64,000 nt of DNA from Brevibacillus fortis (GTDB lineage Bacteria; Bacillota; Bacilli; Brevibacillales; Brevibacillaceae): assembly GCF_003013395.1 (NCBI RefSeq), contig NZ_PXZM01000003.1:1-64000 (forward strand). Direction: 5' to 3'. A program made the position numbers and the translations under genes. The notes beneath the pieces were generated by a model. The model saw nothing but the letters and a program-made list of their open reading frames with translations. It made no database searches and was not told where the DNA came from. Of the stretch, positions 43,139 through 58,100 are shown one piece after another (position 1 is the first letter of the stretch; each line of letters begins with the position of its first letter).

Positions 43139-46100
43139 TTATTTCAGAATGAACAGCTCCTGCAGGATGTCTCTGAGGATGGAAGCATTCATTGACACGT
43201 AATTTCCTCCCAGCATGCTGGAGTGGATTCCGTTCCCTTCGTACGTCATCAGTCGTTTCGTAGCCTGTGTCCAAGCGGATTCATTCCATTTGACTGCAAC
43301 CAGATCTTCCTCGCCCGATTCCAGCTCTGATTGAATGAGATGGATCGATGCGTTCGTTGCACCCGTATTGATCAGTTGATTGTGATACATCACATAGCTG
43401 ACCGTTTTTCGAATGAAGCTTTGCTTGACGAATTCATTGGCAGCGTACAAATTGAAGTCTTCTTGTGTCATGTTGAACATCTCGATGTTTTCTCCAATTT
43501 CGGCAAATAACTGGGCAATGTCACTTTCGGTTTCCGCCAGAGTCCGCTCCATCACCTTGTCTTTCCAGTACGAATCAAACAAGATGAGGTCGGTCACGAC
43601 ATATCCTTGATTCTCCAGTTCTTTTGCGACTTCAAAAGCCAGATTGCCTCCCGATGAATATCCCATGAGCGTATAGGGTCCCTTTGGATCAATCGCGACA
43701 ATGGCTTCGATGTACTGCTCAAGTCGATTGTCTTCTTGGATGAAATCAAAGCTGTGCAGGGAGACGCCCTTAATTTCATCAGCAAGCTTCTGGTAATAGA
43801 CACTCTGGGCTCCAATCGGTGTAAAGCAGAATACCTTTCTCGTTGTCTCTTCATTTAAGAGAATGGCTCTTCCGGAGTTGCCTTCGAAGTTCTTGTGCGT
43901 GATGAAATCCGCTACCTTCTCAATGGTTGGATGCTGGAAGATGAGATTCAACGGCAGTTCAATCTGCATGTACTCATATACCTTTGCAACCAGAAGCGTT
44001 GCTTTCAATGAGTGTCCACCTAGTTCAAAGAAATGGTCAGTAATACCAATCGGTTCTATTCCCAAAACTTCCTGCCAAATGGATGCCAGTTGATGCTCGG
44101 TCGCATTTCTTGGTGCCACGTACTCACGTGTGGACGCATCCGATTGCTGTGGCTTCGGCAATGCTTTGCGATCCACTTTTCCATTGGCCGAAAGTGGAAG
44201 TTGATCCAACTGAACAAAATAACTTGGAACCATGTAAGCAGGCAGTTCTTTCGCCAGATCCCTTCTCAGCTCGGAAATGGATACCTCTGCTGCTGTGACC
44301 AGGTAAGCGCAAAGATACTGTACGGCTGTTACGTCATCTTCTTGCACAACCACCACTGCTTGATCGATGCCATCGTAAGTGAGTATGGTGCTCTCGATCT
44401 CCCCGATCTCGATGCGATACCCTCTCACCTTCACCTGTTCGTCAGCCCGACCGATGTAATCGATCGTGCCGTCTGTCCGCCATTTCACCAAGTCACCGGT
44501 TTTATACATGCGCTCTCCTGGTACGAACGGATTCGGAACGAACTTTTCTTGTGTGAGCTCTGGTTTGTTCAAATAACCTCTCGCTAGTCCGGGGCCTCCA
44601 ATGCATAGCTCTCCCACTACGCCAATCGGTTGCAAGTGATGTTGTGTATCTACGATGTACACCTGTACATTGGCTAGCGGTCGACCAATCGTGATATCTT
44701 GACCTACTTCGATCGAACGAGAGATGGTGGTGACGACGCTGTTTTCGGTCGGACCGTATTCATTGTTGATCTCGATTTCAGGATGCTTTTCTTTCGTTTT
44801 TTGCACAAGCTGTGCAGGTAGCTTCTCGCCTCCCAATGTTACGCAACGCAGAGGAGAGAAATCGGCAGCAGTCGAGCAATCCAGAATCGCTTGGAACAGA
44901 CTCGGCACACCGTAGTAATGGGTAACTCCCGTTGAGGCAATCAGTTTCTTCAACGCTACTGGATCTTTGGCTTCTTCCTCTCTTGGCAGGATGCAAGAAG
45001 CACCTCCGAGAAGCGGAGCGAACAAGCTGGCTACAAATCCATCGAAGGCAAACGAGAATACCTGCAACGCCTTGTGTTCCGGTCCGAATCCATATTCATC
45101 TCTTCTCCACTGCAAGCAATTGACGATTCCCTGATGCGGAATCATGACGCCCTTCGGCTTTCCGGTCGTACCCGATGTATAGATCACATAGGCGAGATCG
45201 GTCGGTTGATTGAGTGATGCGAGATTGGAGCCATCCATCCCGGCGTCATGCTCTGCGTTCAGATCAAGCCAATCAAGTCCACTCGACACGCGAGACAATA
45301 ATTCTGACAGATGTGATTGGCAGAGAAGCAGGGCAGCGTCACTGTCCGCAAGCAAGTACTGAATGCGTTCTTGCGGATACGCCGGATCGATCGGAACATA
45401 CGCACCGCCAGCCTTTAAAATACCAAGGATGCCAATGATCATCTCTGGCGAACGCTCCGCCATTACCGCTACAAGACGATCAGGTCCGATACCTTTGGTG
45501 CGCAGAACTCTTGCCAGTCTGTTAGCTCGCTCATTGAGCTCGGCGTACGTCAGTGATTGCTCGTTAAAGAGAATGGCTTCCTGATCTGGCGTCTTCGCGA
45601 CTTGCTCTTCGAATAATTGATGCAGCGTTTTGTCTTGTAAATATTTTACAGATGTATCATTGAAATTCTCGAAAACTTGCTGCTTCTCCTCCTTTGTGAG
45701 CATGTCAATCTCACGCAAGCGGATATGCGGATTTTGCACAACGATTTGTGCAATTGCCATGAAGTGGTTGCTAAATCGTTCAATGGTCTCTCTCGCAAAC
45801 AAGCTTGTGCTGTACTCGACACCAATGCTGATCTCTTCACGCTCTTCTGTGGCAATCAATGTCAAATCGAATTTGGAATGGTTGCCGGCTTGATCCGTCA
45901 TGAAAGGAGCGAGTGACAAGCCTAGCATGTCGATTGACTCATCCATATTGTTCTGGACAGTAAACATGGTGTCGAAGAGCGGGTTTCTGCTTAAGTCTCG
46001 CGGTATGTCCAGTTTTTCCACCAGTTCCTCAAACGGATAGTCCTGATGAGCGTAAGCGTCCAATGCATTCTGCTTGACTTCTAGCAACAACTCGGTAAAT

Positions 46101-49100
46101 GTTTTCGCAACATGCGGCTTGTTTCTCATCGCCAATGTGTTCACGAACATACCGACGATCGGTTCCAGATCAGCATGAGATCTACCTGTAATCGGTGTGC
46201 CGACGATGATGTCCTCCTGCCCGGAATACTTGGAAAGCAGTACATTGTACGTTGCAAGGAGTACCATGTACAGCGTCGTTCCTGTTTCTCGCGCCAACTG
46301 ATTCAAGCCTTCCATCAGCTGTTTCCCGGTTCCGATTGTATACTGATCTCCGGCGAAATTTTGAATGCTTGGTCGGCTGAAATCTGTTTGCAGGTTTAGC
46401 ACTGGAATTTCGTCTGCAAACACTTGAGCCCAATACTCTTCTTGCTTGTTGAAGGCATCGGATCGGAAAAGCTCCTGTTGCCATACGGAGAAGTCCTTGT
46501 ATTGGATTCGCAGCTCTGGCAAAACATCTCCTTGGTACAACTGCACGAAATCTGTCAGGAGAATGCCAGATGATACACCGTCGGAAATGCTATGATGCAT
46601 GTCAGTAAAGAGCACATGACGATCTTCCCCGATATTCAGAAGCCGGACACGAAGCAACGGCGCCACTCCCAGATCGAATGGCTGAACGAGGGACGAAAGA
46701 ACCTGTTGAGCCTGGTCTTCTGTGATCGTTGTATACAAGAGTTCAAAAGAAACTTCCTCGTGAATCTTCTGAACAGGTTCTCCATTTACAACTGCAAAAG
46801 ATGTACGAAGACTTTCATGTCTCTCAATCAGCTGCTTGAACGCTGTTTCTATTCGCTCCGGTTCTAGCTTCCCTTCAATCAGCATGGTCGAAGGCATATT
46901 GTAGCTGATGCCGACTCCTTCAAATTGATGGAGGATAAACATGCGCTTTTGGGCCGATGAAACAGGGTAATACTCTTGAGCAGGTGCTGGTTGAATCGAA
47001 ATGACATACCCTCTTGCTGTCTCTTCGATGTGTGCGGCCAATTGCAGAATCGTTGGTTTTTCGAACAAAATACGAAGCGGGATATCCACTTGATATTCGT
47101 TATGCATGCGCGAAATCACACTCATCGCACGCAGGGAGTGACCGCCAATTACAAAGAAATCATCCAGAACCCCTACTTGCTCTACATTCAGCACTTGCTC
47201 CCATACGCGGGCCAATTGCGCTTCTAATTCCGTACGAGGTGCTACGTACTCCGTCGTTCTGAGTAGTGATACATCTGGCGACGGCAAGGAACGTCTGTCA
47301 ATCTTCCCATTTGCGGTAAGCGGCAGTGCTTCAAGAGATACGAAATACGATGGAATCATCGCTTGAGGCAATTCTTTCAGCAATTCCTGACGTAATTGTG
47401 CTGTGTCGATCTCGCGTTCTGCCACAACGTACGCGCATAAATACTTTTCTTGTCTGTGATCCTCTCTTGCGACCACGACTGCTTCCAAGATTCCGTCTTG
47501 CTTGCGTAGCTGTGTCTCGATTTCGCCGAGCTCAATACGGACACCCCTGATTTTCACTTGATGATCGTTACGCCCCAGGAATTCCACATTGCCATCTACG
47601 CGCCACTTCGCCAGATCACCCGTACGATACAACAGCTCACCTGGCCTGAAAGGATTCGGTACAAACTTCTCTTGCGTCAGCTCGGGTCTGTTCAAATAAC
47701 CGCGAGCGACCCCTGCTCCCCCTATGCACAACTCACCCACGACTCCAACAGGCTGAAGATTCAATTGTTGATCCATTACATACATCTGCATATTCGGAAG
47801 CGGTTTTCCGATCGGTACCGTTCCTGAGAGGATGGATGCGACATCAGTTTCTTCATAATAACTGGAATCGATGCACGCCTCTGTTACCCCATAGCTGTTG
47901 ATAATGCGCAGAGTATGACTGAATCGGGTCAGCAAGGTCTTGAAGTCTTCTGCTGGACAACTGTCTGCTCCGAGAATCAGGAGCTTCATCTGACTGATAT
48001 CAAGCTTGTTTTCGTAAATGTAATGCATCAACGGCATGATCAAAGCTGGTGTCGCTTCGAAAATGGTAATTTCATATCGCTTGATGATCTCGTACAAAGA
48101 AGCAGGGTCCATTTTGACCTCATTCGGGCATATCACCAGCTGCCCTCCTGTGAGCAATGCACGGGCAAAGTCGCCTGTCGATACGTCAAAGGCGAAGCTC
48201 GCCATTTGCAGCAAGCGAACAGGGAAGGTGTCCAAATGATACTCATCCTGCCATGCAAACGCGACATTCGCATAGCTACGGTGCTCAATCACGACCCCTT
48301 TAGGCTTACCAGTCGTTCCGGAAGTATAGATGATGTAAGCGGCATGTTCTGGCAGTGCCACAGGCTCCAGATTGCCCGCTTCTCCCTGATACAGCCCTTC
48401 TGCATCGAGATAGAGGGTTTCGTGAGGGAATGCAAGCTGTGTATCCATCAGTTGCAAGGTAAGGAACAGCTTCGCATCGCTATCTTCCAAAATGAATGCT
48501 TGACGCTCCAACGGATAGTCTGGATCAATCGGGACATAGGCGCCGCCAGCTTTCAAAATACCGAGCGTCCCTACTACCATGTGCAAGGAGCGGTCTACCA
48601 TGATGCCGACTTTGCTCTCTGGCATGACTCCCTTTTGACGCAAAACACGTGCGAGCTGGTTCGCTTTTTCATTTAATTCCCGGTACGTTAGCTGTTCATC
48701 TTCGAAAATGACGGCTACCTGGTTCGGTGTTTTTTCAACCTGCTCTTCGAATAGCCCCTGGAACGTTTTATTCGTCGGATAAGCGGCTTTTGTTGCATTG
48801 AAATCATGCAGCATTTGATCCATCTCGTCTTTTGACAAGACACTGATCTCGGCCAGCTTGCTATCTGGATTGTCAATGAGCGTCTGTAATAGAGTGACGT
48901 AATGAGCTGCCAGGCGATCGATCGATTCTTTTGCAAACAACTTCGTGCAATAGCTGAATTGCACGAGAAGCTCATCCTGCTGTTCCATCGCATCCAGAGC
49001 GATATCGAATTTCGCGATTTTGCCATCTACCGGGTAAGCGGACATGTTGAGTCCTGCAATTTCTAATGCAGAAGAGTCCGCAAGCCCCAGACTAAACATC

Positions 49101-52100
49101 GTATCGAATAGCGGATTTCGGCTTAGATCGCGCCGCACTTCCAGCTTATCTACGAGATGCTCAAACGGATAATCCTGATGTTGAAACGCATCTAGTGCAT
49201 TTTGTCTCACGTCACCCAAAAACTCGCGGAAGGTCAGGTTGCCTCCTACCACATTTTTCAAGGCGAGCGTGTTGACGAACATACCGACGATTCGTTCTAC
49301 ATCTGCGTGGGAGCGACCTGCAATCGGTGTGCCGACCACGATTTCTTCCTGTCCTGCGTATTTGGACAGCAGCACATTGTAGGCTGCCAGAAGCACCATG
49401 AACAGTGTGGAGCCAGTATTTGCAGCGAGTTGTCGCAACTCCGCAAGCAAGTGATTTCCTGTGCCGATCGCTACCGTGTCGCCTTCGAAGCTTTGAACAG
49501 TAGGTCTTGGGAAATCATTTGGCAGGTTGAGTAATGGGATCTCCCCTGCAAAGACATTCGTCCAATAATCCTCCTGTTTTTGGAAGCGCTCAGACTGGGC
49601 CAGCTTTGTTTGCCAAGAAGCGAAATCTTTGTACTGGAGACGCATGTCAGGGAGTTGCTTTTCTTCGTACAAGCTCGCAAACTCCTTGGCGATGACTGCA
49701 AGCGATACTCCATCCGAGATAATGTGGTGCATATCCATGAAGAACAAATGTCGTTCTGCTCCCAGTTTGATCAAGTCAACCCGGAACAACGGAGCCACTT
49801 CGAGATCAAACGGCTGAACCAACTCATGAATACGTTGTTCTACTTGGTCTTCTGTCGCCTCGGAAATCCCAATGAGAAGCGCGACATCCTCATGGACTCG
49901 TTGCACTGGTTCCCCGTTTATCGAATGGAAGGATGTTCGCAGGGATTCATGTCGTTTTACCAGCGTTCGGATGGCGTGTTCAAAGCGTTCGTATTCCAGA
50001 TGGCCATCTATCATCAGCACATTTGGTACGTTGTAGCTGATTCCGCTTCCTTCAAATTCATGCAGGATGTACATTCTTTTTTGTGCGAACGAGACTGGAT
50101 AAAAGTCTGCTTGCTCTACTGGTTGAATCGTCTCGAACTTTTCCATCTCACTCGCAGTGATATAGGCAGCCAGCTCATGGATCGTAGGTGATTCAAACAG
50201 TGCTTTTAACGGAAGCTCTACCTGAAATGCCTTATGCACCTGCGTGATCACATTCATGGCCTTCAGGGAATGTCCGCCCAATTCAAAGAAGTTGTCGTGA
50301 ATGCCTATCGCATGAATTCCCAGTACCCCTTGCCAAATTTCAGCCAGCTTCGTCTCGGTCGCGTTTTGAGGAGCGACATATGTGGAGCCGTGGACCCGAT
50401 CACCAGATGGTTCTGGCAATGCTCTGCGATCGAGCTTTCCGTTTGCCGTCAAAGGCAGCTTATCCATTTGGACATAGAAGGTTGGAACCATGTAGCTAGG
50501 CAATTCTTTGGAAATAGCTTCTCTCAACTCTGCTGCGTCGAGTTCCTCTTCTGGAACAAAATAAGCGCAGAGAGCTTTTTGGCCGTTCGTATCATCCAAC
50601 ACTGTAACGACAGCTTCTTTTACCTTTTCCAGATTGGTGAGAACGGTCTCGATTTCCCCAAGCTCGATCCGATAGCCTCTGATCTTAACCTGTTGGTCAA
50701 TTCGTCCCAAATACTCAATCGTTCCATCCGCCAGCCATCTCGCCAAATCCCCAGTGCGGTACATGTTTTCACCTGAAACAAAAGGATTCGGAACAAACTT
50801 CTCGGCGGTCAATTCCGGCTTGTTCAAATATCCCCTAGCTACCCCGTCTCCACCTACGCACAATTCACCCGGCACTCCAATTGGCTGCGGCTGATTGTAG
50901 CGATCCACGATATAAGCAGTGGAGTTCGTGATCGGCTTCCCAATCGGAATATTGTCTTCGAATTCCTTCTCTATCAAATAGCACGTAGAGAAGGTCGTGT
51001 TCTCGGTCGGGCCGTATCCGTTCCAAATTTCTAGATCGGAATAAGCGCTGTTTACTTTGTTGATGTGTTTCGGAGACAGTGCTTCGCCACCGACGATTAA
51101 CGCACGCAAGCCTTCGAACATTGGCGGGTTGTCTTGCGAGAGCTGGTTAAACAGTGGTGAAGTTAACCACATCGTTGTAATCCGATTCTCTCGCAGGAAG
51201 CTGCCCAGCTTCTCTGCATCTAACAGAACATCCTTGCTCACAAGGAACAAACTAGCACCATGCAACAGAGCTCCGAAAATCTCAAACGTCATGGCGTCGA
51301 AGCCTATCGCGCCCGTTTGAATCATGCGATCTTCTTCGCGTACCTGAACGTAATTCGTATTTTTCACCAAACGAGTAACATTTCGATGCTCGACCATGAC
51401 TCCTTTTGGTTTGCCCGTCGAACCCGACGTGTACATCACATAAGCCAAGTCCTTGGCGTCATTGAGGTTGGTCAGGTTGCTGACATCTTCTTGCTTCAGG
51501 CTCTCGTCTTCCAAAACGATTGGAATGAGACCTTCGCCTGCGAGATGCAACAGATGTCTTTGAACAAGGACAACCTTCACGCCGCCATCTTCGAGCATGT
51601 AAGAAATGCGCTCTGATGGATGCTCCGGATCAATCCCCAGGTAGGCGCCTCCCGCTTTGATGATACCCATGATGCCTGTGATCATGTCGAGAGAACGATC
51701 TGCGATCAGTCCTACAACGGAATCCTTCCCGATTTCCTCACGGCGAAGCGCACTTGCGATCTGGTTGGCTTTCTGGTTCAGCTCCTGATACGTCAACATT
51801 TGTCCGTCAAATATGACGGCAGCATGCTCAGGTGTTCTCAGAACCTGCTCCTCGAAAAGCTCTTGGATGGTGCTTTCGCGTGGATAATCGACAAACGTGT
51901 TGTTAAATGCAACCGTCACCAGCTGCTTTTCTTCTTCGGTCAACAAGCTGATCTCATGCAAGGAAGCGGTGTGATTGGCAACGACTTCTCGCAGAACCTG
52001 GAGGAAATGGCGAGCCATTCTTTCGATCGTCTCTTTTTGGAACAATTTCGTAGAGTAAACAAGGCCGAAATGCAGTCCCGTTTCATCTTCATGGGCTTCC

Positions 52101-55100
52101 AATGTGAGATCGAATTTTGCGTTACCCTGCTGCCCATCCCCGGAGTATGCTTCAAATTTCAGACCATCCAGCTCATAAGCTTTTTTGTCCAGGTTTTGCA
52201 AAATAAACATGGTGTCAAACAGCGGGTTTCTGCTGAGATCCCTCTGGATTTCCAGTTTTTCGACTAGGGCTTCAAACGGATAATCCTGATGGGCGTAAGC
52301 TTGCAGCGTATTCTGTTTGACATCTTCCAAAAATGCCTGGAACGATTTCGTTCCGTCCGGGTAGTTTCGCAAAGCCAATGTATTGACAAACATCCCCAAG
52401 ACTTTTACTACATCAGCATGCGATCTGCCAGCAATCGGTGTTCCCACTACGATATCTTCCTGGCCACTGTATTTGGAAAGAAGCACATTGTAAGCCGCCA
52501 GCAAGACCATAAACAGCGTGGTTTGGTTCCCATGGGCAAGCTTGTATAAATCGTCCATCAACGTTTTGTCTGTCTGGAACGAAATGCAATCTCCCTCAAA
52601 GTTTTGAACCAGAGGGCGAGAATAATCGGCCGGCAGATTAAGGACAGGAATGTCCCCCGCGAAGGACTTCAACCAGTAGTTCTCGTGCTTTGTATAGATG
52701 TCCGTTTGGAACAGCTCAGTCTGCCAGACAGCAAAATCTTTGTATTGAACAGGAAGCTCTGGCAAATATTCGTTTCGATACAACTTCGAGAATTCTTCCA
52801 TGATGATTCCAACAGAGACGCCATCCGAAATGATGTGATGCATATCCATCAGGAAAAGATGTCGCTTCGCTCCTAATTTGAAGAGTCCGACCCTCAACAA
52901 CGGAGCCTTCGTTAGATCAAATGCTTGCACAAACGATTCAATGGTTTGCTCGACTTGATCTTCCTTCAAATCCTGATAGCGCACATCCAGTTCGACTACC
53001 TCATGTACACGCTGAACAGGCTCCCCATTCACGGTGTGGAAGGATGTTCGTAACGATTCGTGTCGCTTGACAAGCCCTTGTATCGCGTGTTCAAAGCGCG
53101 CATGATCCAGATCGCCTTCGATATACAACACGCTTGGCATGTTATAGACTGTTCCGGTACCTTCAAACTGGCGCAGGACAAACATCCTCTTTTGTGCAGA
53201 TGAGACTGGATAATGCTCTTGCCACGGTACAGGCTGAATCGGTACATGTGTGTCTTTTCCACTCGTCTCGATATACTGTGCCAATGCCTGGATGGTAGGT
53301 GTCGCAAAGAGCACTCTGAGTGGAAGCTCGACTTGATACTCTCGATGAATCTGTGCAGCGAGCGACATGGCTTTCAAGGAATGTCCACCTAGCTGGAAGA
53401 AGTTGTCGAGGACACCGATGTTGCTTACCTCAAGCACACCTTCCCAAATCTCTGCCAGCCTGATTTCCACAGGACTTGCTGGCGCCACATATTCTGCTCC
53501 CGTTACAGGCTTGCCTTCTGGTTTCCGCAAGGCTTTCCTGTCGATCTTTCCATTAGGTGTAAGCGGGAGCTGATCGAGCTGGACTAAGTACGCAGGTATC
53601 ATGTAGGACGGCAAGCTTTGCGACAGATACGACCACAGATTCGAGACTTCAAGCTTTTCTTCTCCCGTGAAATAAGCAGCAAGCGACGTTTGGCGCAGTT
53701 GGTCTTCATGGACAATCACGACAGCTGAAGTCAACTTTTCAAAGGAGAGCATAACAGACTCAATCTCACCGATTTCAATCCGATATCCCCTTACTTTTAC
53801 CTGTTCATCCAAACGACCGACAAATTCAATTGTTCCGTCAGGGCGCCACTTTCCTAGATCGCCAGTCTTGTACATGCGCTCGCCTTCCAAATAAGGATGG
53901 GAAACGAACTTCTCTACTGTGAGCTCCGGCTTGTTCCAATATCCACGTGCCAAGCCGTGGCCACCGATGCAAATTTCCCCAACGACGCCGATTGGCTGTA
54001 GCTGATGGAATTTGTCCACGATATAGATGCTGGTGTTGGCAATGGGGCGTCCGATCGTTATCGCAGAATCCAGTTGCGAAATTCGCTGCCAAGTGGCGAC
54101 GACACTGCTTTCTGTCGGACCGTATTCATTGATGATGACCAATTGCGGATTCTGCTGATTACTCTTCTCAACGAGCTGAGCAGATACTTTTTCGCCCCCA
54201 AGTGTGACGGTTTGCATGGAGCTGATATCCGCAGCAGAAGCGCATTCTAATATTGCTTGGAATAGACTTGGCACGCATGTCATTTGGGTGCATCTCGCAG
54301 CTGCTATGCGGTTTCTGAGAGATACAGGGTCTTTGGCTTCTTCATCCTCCGCCAAGACGACGGTTGAACCGGAAAGGATCGGTGTAAAGAAGGAAAGAAC
54401 AAAGGCATCAAACGCAAAGGATAGGGGCACAAGACTTCTATCATCGACGCTAAACTGATACTCCTCTTTCTTCCACAACACGCTGTTGACAATGCCACGA
54501 TGCTCGATCATTACTCCTTTTGGCTTGCCTGTTGTCCCGGATGTGTAGATGACATAAGCCAAATCGGAAGCAGTTTGAATCGGCTCGAGATTCGAACGGT
54601 TGGGAGAATAGTTCTTCACTTCCTCCAGATACAGGCACTCCACGCTCACACTAGAAGCCAGCTTTGCTCCAAGATGTTTTTGGGTAAGCACTAAACGGGC
54701 TTCGCAATCTTCCAGCATGTAGGCTACACGATCTTCCGGATATTCTGGATCGATAGGCACGTATGCTCCCCCTGCTTTCAAAATGGCCATGATTCCAACA
54801 GCCATTTCCACAGAACGGTTTGCCATGATTCCTACGATTTGGTTAGCCTTTACTCCCCGCTCTCGCAAGGTAACGGCAAGCTGGTTTGCTCGCTCATTCA
54901 GTTCGTGATAGGACATCTGCTTATCGCCGATTTCAACCACTGGAACCTGTGGTGTTTTTTCCACTTGCTCCTCAAATAGCTCATGTAGTGTCTTGTTCTG
55001 CGGATATTCCTTATGCGTATCATTGAATTCTACTAACAAGCGATGCTTTTCCTCATCGGAAAGCATAGTGATCTCGGATAAGGTAACTGCTTGCTGCTCA

Positions 55101-58100
55101 ATAACGGCATGAAGGATTCGAATGAAGTGAGCCGCTATTTTTTCAATCGTTTCTCGTGAAAACAATTTGGTGCAGTAATCCAAGCTAAAGATGATCTCCT
55201 CATCTTCTTCGCACGCCTCCATGGACAGATCAAACTTTGCCTGATTCACGTCTGCCATATAGGGTGTAAACGTCAGTTGCGCCATTTCGAATGGCTTTTG
55301 ATCCATATTTTGCAAGATAAATACGGTGTCAAACAAAGGATTGCGGCTCAGATCCCGTTGAATGTTCAACTTATCAATCAGTTCATCCAGTGGATAATCC
55401 TGATTCTCAAAAGCTTTCAGCGTATTGTTTTTCACTTCTGCTAAAAAGGTAAGGAAGGTCTTAGTCCCTGCAGGCTCGTTTCGCAATGCCAGTGTATTGA
55501 CAAACATACCAATAATAGAATCCGTTTCTGCATGGGACCTGCCGGCAGTAGGCGCTCCAACGACAATGTCCTCTTGTCCAGAGTATTTAGAGAGAAGTAC
55601 ATTGTACGCAGCCAGCAGTACCATGTAGAGCGTAGCTCCTGTATCATGGGCAAGTCGATTCAATTCTTTTTTCAAAAAGGCACCGGAGCCGAAAATAAAT
55701 CGCTCACCCTCGAAGCTTTTCACACCAGGTCTCGGATAATCCGTTGCAAGATTCAATACGGGAATTTCTCCCGTAAAGGTATCGATCCAATAGGCTTCCT
55801 GAGCAGCAAACTCTTCCGTCTCAACCCATTGATTCTGCCAATGGGCAAAGTCCTTGTACTGAATGCTCAGTTCTGGCAGCTCTTCCCCGTGATAAAGTTG
55901 AGCAAGCTCTTGAACAAGAATACCGATAGATACGCCGTCCACCACAATATGGTGCAAATCTAGCATGAAAAGATGGCGTTCTAGTTCCAGTTTGACCAGT
56001 CCAGCGCGAATCAGTGGAGCTTTTTCCAAATCGAACGGTTGAATAAATTGCTCGACGATTTGTTTGAGCTCTCCTTCTGTTGACTCCAACAACGAGATTT
56101 CCAGCTCGACATCTTCATGTACGCGCTGAACAGTCTCTCCTTTCATGGAGTGGAACGAGGTACGCAGAGATTCATGGCGTCTCACCAGACTCTTGAGCGC
56201 TTGCTGCAAACGCTCTGTATCCAGCTTGCCATCGATGTACAGGATGCCCGGCATGTTGTAGCTGATGTCTGCACCTTCCATTTGTCGGAGAATAAACATT
56301 CTCTTTTGTGCAGAAGACACCGGGTAATACTCCTGCTTTTGGACAGGTTCAATCGTCGTATACTTGCCTTTGCTAGCAGTAGAGATGTATGCCGACAAGT
56401 CAGCGATCGTAGGCGATTCAAATAGTGTTTTCAACGGCACATCTACTTGAAGGGAACGATGGATCAAAGAGATGACGTTCATCGCCTTCAAGGAGTGTCC
56501 GCCCAACTCGAAGAAATGATCGTGTACCCCGATTTGGTTCACGCCAAGTACGCTTTGCCAAATTTCTGCGAGCGTGGATTCCACTTCATTGCGCGGCGCT
56601 ACATATACGGTTTCTGATGAGGATGCTCCCTCAGGTTGAGGCAAAGCTTTACGATCTACCTTGCCATTTGCCGTGAGCGGCAGCTTCTCCAAATAAACAA
56701 AATAAGAAGGAACCATATACGATGGCAGATGGGAAGCCATGTAAGCTCTCAGGTCAGCTGTCTTGATTTCCTGTTTGGAAACGATATAGGCGTATAAGTT
56801 GTTTTGCCCTTTTTCATCAGGACGAGCAAGGACAATGGCCGTTGTTACCGATTCATGCTGCAAAAGCCTTGCTTCGATCTCACCCAGTTCGATCCGGTGT
56901 CCTCTGATTTTGACCTGATGGTCGATGCGTCCGAGATATTCCACGTTGCCGTCGGGTAGATATCTTACCATGTCTCCAGTACGGTACATCTTGCTACCCG
57001 GTTCAAACGGATTGTCGATGAAGCTGGCTATTGTCAGTTCTTCACGATTCCAGTAACCGCGGGCCAACCCATCACCAGCAATGCACAGTTCTCCTGCAAC
57101 CCCTACAGGCTGGAGCTGGTTGCTCAAATTTAGGACGTACAAACGGACGTTATCAATCGGTTTGCCAATTGGAATCACGCCATACTCCGGCACCCGAGGG
57201 CAAATCCAGTAGGTCGCATCGATTGTGGATTCTGTAGGGCCATAGAGGTTAATTAGCTGTGCCGTTTGCGTCTGGTAAAAGCGCGAAACAAGTGCAGGTG
57301 CCAATGCTTCCCCACCGCAGAATACGCGTTGCAAGCTCGTGCAAGAGCCCCATCCCGGTTCAGTCATGATCAGGTCCAGCAAGGAAGGAACCATCTGTAA
57401 AGTCGTGATCTTCTCTTCTCTGATCATGCGAGTCATGTACTCGATGTCGCGATGTCCGTCTGGCTTTGCCAGTACCAGGCGTCCCCCCGTGATGAATGGC
57501 AAGTAAAATTCCCATACGGAAGCATCGAAGCTGAATGGCGTTTTTTGCAAGACAGCATCCTCTGTGGTCAGTGGGAAGGCATTCTTCATCCAGAGCATGT
57601 GATTGCAAATCGCTTGATGCGCGATCATAACCCCTTTGGGATTTCCGGTCGATCCAGATGTATAGATGACATAGGCCAAGTCATTCCCGCCAGAGACATT
57701 GTCGAGATTGGTGTCGTCACCTGCATAAATGGCTTCATCGTCTACGTCGATCATTTCTCCTGAATACTCTACTATCTCTTTCAAATGACGTTGTGTCAGT
57801 AGAATCGGAGCTTTGCTGTCGCTGAGCATGTATTGGATTCTTTCTGGCGGGTAGGTAGGATCAATTGGTGTATACGCACCACCCGCTTTTAACACGGCCA
57901 ACATGCTCACAACCATCCCGATGGACCGGTCTACCATAATTCCGATCAACGTATCTGGTTGAGTTCCTTTACTCCGCAGCAAACGAGCCACTTGATTCGC
58001 CCGGGCGTTCAATTGACGATAGGTTAAGGTGTATCCGTCATAGACTACAGCTACTTGATCTGGCGTAAGCGCTACTTGATCTTCAAATAATTGATGCAAA

